A stretch of DNA of 64,000 nucleotides, taken from Gammaproteobacteria bacterium. GTDB taxonomy: Bacteria > Pseudomonadota > Gammaproteobacteria > SZUA-140. Under the pieces are notes generated by a model. That model was not told where the DNA came from. It did not search any database and saw only the letters and a list, made by a program, of their open reading frames with translations. Location: assembly GCA_016712635.1 (NCBI GenBank), contig JADJQS010000001.1, positions 93,501 to 157,500 on the forward strand. The letters run 5' to 3'. A program made the translations under genes and the position numbers. This document shows, piece after piece, positions 54,657 to 64,000 of this stretch. Within the stretch, counting starts at the first letter, position 1. Every line of letters begins with the position of its first letter.

Positions 54657-55214
54657 TTATACCGATCCACGCCATTTGATCGAGCAACCCATGCCCGGGA
54701 TCTGTTCGCGCGGGCCCTGGCCGGTCAGCGCGACCTGCTTCATGGCCTCGAACAGGTCCCGGCGGGCGTCCGGGGCCGCGTCCTTGCGGCTGGCGTCCAG
54801 GCGGCCCCGGTACTGCAGCTCCAGGGCCGCGTTATAGCCGAAGAAATCGGGGGTACAGACCGCGCCGTAAGCGCGCGCGACCGCCTGGCTCTCGTCCCAC
54901 AGGTAGGGAAACGGAAAATCGAACTCCCGTGCGATCTGACGCATATTGTCGAAGCTGTCCTCCGGGTACTCGGCGGGATCGTTCGACATGATGGCGACAC
55001 TGCCGATGCCGTATTCCCGCAGCTCGCGGGCATCGCGCACGATGCGCTCGCGGATGGCCTTGACGTAGGGGCAGTGATTGCAGATAAACATCACCAGCAG
55101 GCCCTTGGGACCGCGGCAATCGGCCGGGGCCCACACCCGGCCGTCGACGCCGGGCAGGGAAAACGCCGGGGCGGGCAGGCCGAAATCACATACAGGGGTT
55201 TCCAGACGCACCAT
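54657..55214 (-). CDS. Thioredoxin-fold peroxiredoxin-like protein (AhpC/TSA, PRX-like)
   Basis: 185 residues from the ATG at 55214, chosen because the domain begins there (VCDFGLPAPAFSLPGVDG); upstream in-frame ATGs are also possible. The thioredoxin fold carries CNHCPYVKAIRER, a CxxC-type site in the position of a redox-active pair, then IMSNDPAEYPEDSFDNMRQ, FPYLWDESQAVARAYGA and the cis-proline region CTPDFFGYN. Such PRX-like1 proteins are widespread thiol-redox proteins of uncertain substrate. No signal peptide. Divergent from metK. Confidence 0.82.
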   Translation of the reverse strand: MVRLETPVCDFGLPAPAFSLPGVDGRVWAPADCRGPKGLLVMFICNHCPYVKAIRERIVRDARELREYGIGSVAIMSNDPAEYPEDSFDNMRQIAREFDFPFPYLWDESQAVARAYGAVCTPDFFGYNAALELQYRGRLDASRKDAAPDARRDLFEAMKQVALTGQGPREQIPGMGCSIKWRGSV

Positions 55215-55580
55215 GGCTCCTCCATCAGCGGCCCGCACCATGACGGACCGCATCGTTGCATCCCGTTTCTTCGAGAAAAGAGCGCCATTATAGCGGGTCC
55301 GGCGCGGCTTGCGATGGGGGCGCCGCGCCGGGCCGCCGCGCCGCTTGACCTAAGGATTCTTGCGCGGGGAAACCGGGGAATTGCGGGGGATTTTCGCTAG
55401 CCATGGACAGGCAAGACGGCTAATATATGGCGAAATTTGACATGCAGTTAGGCACGAGATTCTGTCAGTTCCTACCCAGTGGACGGCGGGAAGTAAAGAT
55501 ACGTCTTGGCCGTACCAAATTCAGATCGCCTTAGCGAGGCTGTGCCAGTCAGCGTTTTTATTCACGAAGAAGAGGAACCC
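55215..55580. other. Intergenic region upstream of metK
   Basis: 366 bases between divergent genes. It holds candidate sigma-70 elements for metK. I looked for an SAM- or SAH-riboswitch and saw no recognisable conserved core. Confidence 0.5.
55398..55426 (+). promoter_or_regulatory. Possible sigma-70 promoter of metK
   Basis: TAGCCA and TAATAT are 17 bases apart. A second perfect -35 hexamer TTGACA at 55437-55442 has only a weak -10 (TTCTGT) at 17 bases. Confidence 0.3.
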
Positions 55581-56765
<1,185 letters not shown>

Positions 56766-56804
56766 GCGCGCGCGAACCGCCAATCAACCATCAAGGGATA
56801 CCGA

Positions 56805-58223
56805 ATGAGCACACAATCCGCCAAGAACCTCACGCCCGATTACAAAGTCGCCGACATGGCGCTCGCCGACTGGGGCCGCAAGGAGATCGCGATCGCCGAG
56901 ACCGAGATGCCCGGCCTGATGTCGATCCGCAACAAATACCGCAAGGAGCAGCCGCTCAAGGGCGCGCGCATCGCCGGCAGCCTGCACATGACAATCCAGA
57001 CCGCCGTGCTGATCGAGACGCTGGCCGATCTCGGCGCCGAGATCCGCTGGGCGTCCTGCAATATCTTCTCGACCCAGGACCACGCCGCCGCCGCGATCGC
57101 CGCGCGCGGCATCCCGGTATACGCCTACAAGGGCGAGAGCCTGGAGGAATATTGGGACTTCACCCACCGCATCATGATGTGGCATGACGGCGGCACGCCG
57201 AACATGATCCTCGACGACGGCGGTGACGCCACCCTGCTCGCGATCCTGGGCTCGAAGGCCGAGAAGGACGCCAGCGTGCTGAACAATCCCGGCAGCGAGG
57301 AGGAACAGGTGCTGTTCGCCTCCATCCGCGCCCAGATGGCCAAGACGCCCGGCTTCTACAGCCGCATCAAGGGCAACATCCGCGGCGTCACCGAGGAGAC
57401 GACCACCGGTGTTCAGCGGCTCTACCAGATGGAGGCGAAGGGCGATCTGCCGTTCCCGGCCATCAACGTCAACAACTCGGTCACCAAGTCCAAGTTTGAC
57501 AATCTGTACGGCTGCCGCGAGTCGCTCGTCGACGGCATCAAGCGCGCCACTGATGTCATGATCGCCGGCAAGATCTGCATGGTGCTCGGCTACGGCGACG
57601 TGGGCAAGGGCTGCGCGCAGTCGCTGCGCGGGCTCGGCGCCACCGTGTGGGTGACCGAGATCGATCCGATCTGCGCGCTGCAGGCGGCGATGGAAGGGTA
57701 TCGCGTGGTCACCATGGACGAGGCCGCCTCCCAGGCCGACATCTTCGTCACCGCCACCGGCAATTTCCAGGTCATCACCCACGACCACATGAAGGCGATG
57801 AAGGACCAGGCCATCGTGTGCAACATCGGGCACTTCGACAACGAGATCGACGTTGCCGGGGTGAAGAAGTACACCTGGGAAAATATCAAGCCGCAGGTCG
57901 ACCACATCATCTTCCCCGACGGCAAGCGCATCATCCTGCTCGCCGAGGGGCGCCTGGTGAACCTGGGCTGCGCGACCGGCCATCCGAGCTTCGTCATGTC
58001 CAACTCGTTCACCAACCAGGTGCTGGCGCAGATCGAGCTGTTCTGCCATGGCAAGAAGTACGACAAGAAGGTCTACGTGCTGCCGAAGAAACTCGACGAG
58101 GAAGTCGCCCGCCTGCACCTGCAGAAGATCGGCGCCCGGCTCACCACCCTGACCAAGCAGCAGGCCGAGTACATCAGCGTGCCGGTCGAAGGGCCGTACA
58201 AGCCGGAGATTTACAGATACTAG
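56805..58223 (+). CDS. ahcY: S-adenosylhomocysteine hydrolase
   Basis: 472 residues. YKVADMALADWGRKEIAIAE at the start, SCNIFSTQDHAAAAI, the NAD loop MVLGYGDVGKGCAQSLRGLG, TATGNFQVITHDHM and the C-terminal GPYKPEIYRY are typical. It also contains the roughly 40-residue insertion common in proteobacterial AhcY (about residues 150-190). It splits SAH into adenosine and homocysteine. It starts 39 bases after metK and is probably cotranscribed with it. Confidence 0.97.
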   Translation: MSTQSAKNLTPDYKVADMALADWGRKEIAIAETEMPGLMSIRNKYRKEQPLKGARIAGSLHMTIQTAVLIETLADLGAEIRWASCNIFSTQDHAAAAIAARGIPVYAYKGESLEEYWDFTHRIMMWHDGGTPNMILDDGGDATLLAILGSKAEKDASVLNNPGSEEEQVLFASIRAQMAKTPGFYSRIKGNIRGVTEETTTGVQRLYQMEAKGDLPFPAINVNNSVTKSKFDNLYGCRESLVDGIKRATDVMIAGKICMVLGYGDVGKGCAQSLRGLGATVWVTEIDPICALQAAMEGYRVVTMDEAASQADIFVTATGNFQVITHDHMKAMKDQAIVCNIGHFDNEIDVAGVKKYTWENIKPQVDHIIFPDGKRIILLAEGRLVNLGCATGHPSFVMSNSFTNQVLAQIELFCHGKKYDKKVYVLPKKLDEEVARLHLQKIGARLTTLTKQQAEYISVPVEGPYKPEIYRY

Positions 58224-58306
58224 TGAGGCGATAGGCGTGAGGAGTGAGGCGTGAAAAAATCTGTAACCCGGGTTTCCGCCTCACGCCTAGCTCCTCACGC
58301 CTCACC
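58223..58306. repeat. Intergenic GCGTGAG-family inverted repeat between ahcY and metF
   Basis: The left arm GTGAGGCGATAGGCGTGAGG and the right arm CGCCTCACGCCTAGCTCCTC plus ACGCCTCACC are near-complementary, followed by TTTT at 58307-58310, so it could form a long hairpin resembling a terminator. Confidence 0.82.
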
Positions 58307-58339
58307 TTTTCATTCTTCAGCGCACGGCTCGCATACTAG

Positions 58340-59218
58340 ATGAAGTCCCAACTGACTTACCCCAAGGCCTACAGCTTCGAGTTCTTTCCGGCCAAGACGG
58401 CGGAGGGTGAGGAAAAGCTGCGCGCGGTCAGCCTGAAGCTGGCTGCGCTCGATCCCTGCTTCTTCTCCGTCACGTTCGGGGCCGGCGGCTCGACGCGCGA
58501 TCGCACGCGCGATACGGTGGTGGACATCAAGCAGCGCACCGGCATCGACGTGGCGCCGCACCTGTCCTGCATCGGCTCCAGCCGCACCAGCATCCGCGAG
58601 ATCCTGCAGAGCTACATCGACAGCGGCATCCGCCACCTGGTCGCGCTGCGCGGCGACATGCCGTCCGGCATGCGCGAGGCGGGCGAGTTCCGCTACGCCA
58701 ACGAGCTGGTGGAGTTCGTGCGCGCCGAGACCGGCAGCCATTTCTTCATCGAGGTCGCCGCCTATCCGGAGGTGCATCCACAGGCCGCATCGGCGCGCAC
58801 CGACCTGCTGAACTTCAAGCGCAAGGTGGAGGCCGGCGCGGATTCGGCCTTGACCCAGTATTTCTACAACGCCGACGCCTATTTCCGCTTCGTCGACGCC
58901 TGCGAGGCGGAGGGGCTCGACCTGCCGATCGTGCCTGGCATCATGCCGATTACCAACTACACCCAGCTGGCGCGCTTCTCCGATGCCTGCGGCGCGGAGA
59001 TCCCGCGCTGGATCCGCAAGCGGCTGGAGGATTTCGGTGAGGACATGGCCTCATTGCGCAACTTCGGCCTCGACGTTACCACCAACCTGTGCCGCAAGCT
59101 GCTGGACGGCGGCGCCCCGGGCCTGCACTTCTACACCATGAACCAGGCACAGGCGACGCTCGCGGTCTGGAGCAACCTCGGCCTGGCGACCGGCAAGGCG
59201 GAACGCGCCGGAGGGTGA
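58340..59218 (+). CDS. metF: 5,10-methylenetetrahydrofolate reductase
   Basis: 292 residues. YSFEFFPAKTAEGEEKLRAV, FFSVTFGAGGSTRDRTRD, IRHLVALRGDMPSG, FIEVAAYPEVHPQA, DSALTQYFYNADAYFRF and GIMPITNYTQLARFSD are MetF signatures. The enzyme uses FAD and NADH to make 5-methyl-THF for methionine regeneration. It completes the metK-ahcY-metF methyl-cycle group. The stop abuts a 15-unit heptamer array. Confidence 0.96.
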   Translation: MKSQLTYPKAYSFEFFPAKTAEGEEKLRAVSLKLAALDPCFFSVTFGAGGSTRDRTRDTVVDIKQRTGIDVAPHLSCIGSSRTSIREILQSYIDSGIRHLVALRGDMPSGMREAGEFRYANELVEFVRAETGSHFFIEVAAYPEVHPQAASARTDLLNFKRKVEAGADSALTQYFYNADAYFRFVDACEAEGLDLPIVPGIMPITNYTQLARFSDACGAEIPRWIRKRLEDFGEDMASLRNFGLDVTTNLCRKLLDGGAPGLHFYTMNQAQATLAVWSNLGLATGKAERAGG

Positions 59219-59219
59219 G

Positions 59220-59420
59220 GCGTGAGGCGTGAGGCGTGAGGCGTGAGGCGTGAGGCGTGAGGCGTGAGGCGTGAGGCGTGAGGCGTGAGGCGTGAGGCGT
59301 GAGGCGTGAGGCGTGAGGCGTGAGGCGACTAGAGCATGGCCACTTCATTTTTCATGTCAAGTACGTTGTGAAATGATTTTTTGGTATTTCTCCTCACTCC
59401 TAACCCCTAACGCCTCACCC
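59220..59420. repeat. Heptamer array (GCGTGAG)x15 plus conserved spacer and inverted arm
   Basis: Fifteen perfect GCGTGAG units cover 59220-59324, beginning two bases after the metF stop. The spacer GCGACTAGAGCATGGCC ... TTTTTCATGTCAA is similar to that of the 46925 copy, and the element ends with inverted arms (CTCCTCACTCCTAACCCCTA, ACGCCTCACC) that reach the SDR stop. Confidence 0.9.
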
Positions 59421-60091
59421 TAATAAGGCACTTCCTTGCCATCGAAGGCGACGAATGCGCCCAGGGGATAGGACTCTATGGAGTCGATCACGCGGGCCAT
59501 CCCGTCCACCGACTGCGCCACGTCGATCAGCCCGGAGTTATTGGTCATGTCCGTGCGCACCCACCCGGGGTGCAGCGTGATGACGCGCACGCCCCGCGGG
59601 GCGAGATCCACCGCCATGGACTTCGAGACGATGACCAGGGCGGCCTTGGCCGCGCGATAGGCATAGCACCCACCGCTGCTGTTGTCTCCCGAAGAACCCA
59701 TCTTTGAACTCACGTTGGCGATGACGCCGCGCGCCTTGACCAGCCGCGGCAGGAGATACTGCACCACGCGCAGCGGGCCGATGCAGTCGACGTCGAACAC
59801 CGCCTGCATATCCCGCGGCACGACCTCCTCCAGCGACTGGGCGCCATCCTTCGGGCCGTAGATCCCCGCATTGTTGATCAGCAGGTCGATGCGCTCGGGA
59901 AGCATGCCGCCGGTGCGCGGCGCCTCCTCGCGCATGTCCCACATCACACGGTGCAAGCGCTCGTCCTCCAGCGGTTCCAGAGCGCCCATCTCATAGCGAT
60001 AACAGGCCCACACCTCGTCGCCGCGAGCGAGGTAATGCGTGACGAACCCGAAGCCCAGGCCGCGGTTCGCACCGGTGATGAAGACGTTCAT
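59420..60091 (-). CDS. Short-chain dehydrogenase/reductase
   Basis: 223 residues from ATG 60091, where the NAD(P) loop starts (MNVFITGANRGLGFGFVTHYL). NNAGIYGPKDG, NVSSKMGSS and the catalytic YAYRAAKAALVIVSKS (YxxxK) followed by LHPGWVRTDM identify a classical SDR close to C-factor-like carbonyl reductases. The substrate is unknown. Upstream in-frame starts to 60166 would add a basic, non-conserved leader. Confidence 0.85.
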   Translation of the reverse strand: MNVFITGANRGLGFGFVTHYLARGDEVWACYRYEMGALEPLEDERLHRVMWDMREEAPRTGGMLPERIDLLINNAGIYGPKDGAQSLEEVVPRDMQAVFDVDCIGPLRVVQYLLPRLVKARGVIANVSSKMGSSGDNSSGGCYAYRAAKAALVIVSKSMAVDLAPRGVRVITLHPGWVRTDMTNNSGLIDVAQSVDGMARVIDSIESYPLGAFVAFDGKEVPY

Positions 60092-60229
60092 AACCATTCT
60101 AATACGCCTTTTCATCCGCGGTGACAAGCGGCGCGGTCCCGGGACAGTACGTAGCACTGTCACCACCGCAGATGGTGTCAGCTACCGACCTCAGGGGTAC
60201 CCGCAGGAAAACCAGGCGCCGGTGCGGAG

Positions 60230-60275
60230 CCTGAAAAGAGAAGACCCCTGCAGATCGTTGATCTGCAGGGGTCCT
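60230..60275 (-). terminator. rRNA operon terminator
   Basis: On the minus strand CCCCTGCAGATC and GATCTGCAGGGG pair around a three-base loop, followed by TTCTCTTTT. It sits directly after 5S rRNA. Confidence 0.9.
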
Positions 60276-60284
60276 GGATAAAGA

Positions 60285-60399
60285 CCTGGCAGTGTCCTAC
60301 TTTCGCATGGAGGAACCCCACACTATCATCGGCGCTGAGCAGTTTCACTTCCGAGTTCGGAATGGGATCGGGTGGTTCCTACTCGCTATGGCCGCCAGG
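60285..60399 (-). rRNA. rrf: 5S ribosomal RNA
   Basis: About 115 bases with complementary termini (CCTGGC... and ...GCCGCCAGG on the plus strand) and internal conserved stretches such as TTCCGAGTTCGGAATGGGA. It is the last gene of the rRNA operon. Confidence 0.95.
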
Positions 60400-60525
60400 A
60401 AAACGGTCAGGAAAACCGGGGACGCAGCAATGGCTCAGTCCCCATTTTTCCAAATTCAGAAAGTTGTCATAGGTGCGGGTGTTGCAAGTTACGCCTTACC
60501 GACCATACAAACCGCTTGGGTGTTA

Positions 60526-63413
<2,888 letters not shown>

Positions 63414-63634
63414 ATAACCCCAAGCAGTCTGGGATCATAGGCCGGTAAAGCATGTGCATGTGCAACATACCCTTGAACAGGCCATACAGCCTGTTCAGCG
63501 CCTTTGACAACTTTCCGAATTGTTAAAGAGCACCGCGCAAACGAACCGCGTGCGCGGAGTAATCCAAAGCGTAAAGTTGAAAGCAAAAGGCGCCGGTCCT
63601 GCATCACCCTTAACTTTAAACTTTGCGCTCACAC

Positions 63635-63710
63635 TGGTGGAGCCAGGCGGGATCGAACCGCCGACCTCCTGCTTGCAAAGCAGGCGCTCTCCCAGCTGAG
63701 CTATGGCCCC
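63635..63710 (-). tRNA. tRNA-Ala (anticodon TGC)
   Basis: 76 bases. The minus strand reads GGGGCCATAGCTCAGCTGGG, the anticodon loop CTTTGCAAG (TGC), GGTTCGATCC in the T arm and an encoded CCA end. It lies in the 16S-23S spacer. Confidence 0.97.
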
Positions 63711-63719
63711 CTGATAACC

Positions 63720-63792
63720 AAGTGAGGCGTGAGGAGCCAGGTGTGAGGCTGGTAGCACCCCCTCACTCCCTACGCCCAACACCTCGCTGACT
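63720..63792. repeat. GCGTGAG-family inverted repeat between the spacer tRNAs
   Basis: The left part (AGTGAGGCGTGAGGAGCCAG, GTGTGAGG) and the right part (CCCTCACTCCCTACGCCCAA, CACCTCGCTGAC) form an imperfect palindrome between tRNA-Ala and tRNA-Ile. Confidence 0.65.
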
Positions 63793-63794
63793 AT

Positions 63795-63871
<77 letters not shown>

Positions 63872-63952
63872 GTAGCGACAACCCCTCTTGTTCTAACCCG
63901 GAAATCAAGCAATTTGTGCGAGCGCTCGCGCAGTGATTCTAACACTTGGATG

Positions 63953-64000
<48 letters not shown>

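Noticed and set aside
55215..55580. SAM or SAH riboswitch before metK/ahcY
   Set aside because: No conserved riboswitch core could be recognised; a covariance-model search would decide.

Overview
The window is about 64 kb of a moderately GC-rich proteobacterial chromosome, most probably gammaproteobacterial. This rests on the rRNA operon order (16S-tRNA-Ile-tRNA-Ala-23S-5S, read from the minus strand), on the transketolase-gap-pgk-pyk-fba string typical of autotrophic or Calvin-cycle-linked proteobacteria, and on an XrtA/PEP-CTERM-type exopolysaccharide (EPS) gene set. Only about 47 bases of 16S are visible, so no finer taxonomy is possible.

Layout. (1) 1-15 kb is a polysaccharide locus, mostly minus strand. 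It holds an in-frame fusion of a six-hairpin glycosidase-like domain to a mannose-1-phosphate guanylyltransferase domain (cut by the window edge), a frameshifted wecB, five glycosyltransferases, a hexapeptide acetyltransferase, a sulfotransferase, a Wzm/Wzt-type ABC exporter, an SDR and, on the plus strand, a frameshifted secreted GH140/DUF4038-like glycosidase. (2) 15.5-29.9 kb is a plus-strand surface-protein island. It holds a tiny lipoprotein, an FGE-sulfatase-fold protein on a heptad-repeat stalk, two giant paralogous secreted SGNH hydrolases with repeat regions (the second carrying a 1.72-kb near-identical internal duplication full of indels), an NTF2-like protein, a PIG-L deacetylase and a glycosyltransferase. 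(3) 29.9-34.8 kb (minus) is a CDP-6-deoxysugar cassette with a C-methyltransferase and a DUF4910 aminopeptidase-like protein. (4) 35-42.3 kb (minus) is the XrtA-type EPS core: ATPase, tyrosine autokinase, Wzz-like protein, outer-membrane barrel, Wza-like export protein and an initiating phosphosugar transferase. (5) 43-46.9 kb (plus) holds two nucleotide-sugar dehydrogenases and a UDP-glucuronate 4-epimerase. (6) 47-54 kb (minus) is fba, pyk, pgk, gap and tkt. (7) 54.6-60 kb holds a thioredoxin-fold protein, metK-ahcY-metF and an SDR. (8) 60.2-64 kb is the rRNA operon.

How it fits together. Regions 1, 3, 4 and 5 supply nucleotide sugars (UDP-ManNAc, a GDP-sugar, CDP-4-keto-6-deoxy sugar, UDP-uronic acids), initiate a repeat unit on undecaprenyl phosphate, extend and decorate it (acetyl, sulfate, C-methyl, probably deacetylation), and export it by two apparent routes: ABC transporter, and Wza/Wzz-type. 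Region 2 probably encodes surface proteins that bind or remodel that matrix. Two sequences with correct sigma-54 spacing (GG-N10-GC) lie before the Wza-like gene and before the lipoprotein/FGE/SGNH island, suggesting shared RpoN control. No exosortase, PEP-CTERM protein, Wzx flippase or Wzy polymerase was recognised here. Six copies of an intergenic GCGTGAG-based inverted-repeat element, two of them expanded to 12 and 15 perfect heptamers, sit only between the housekeeping genes at 45.7-63.8 kb.
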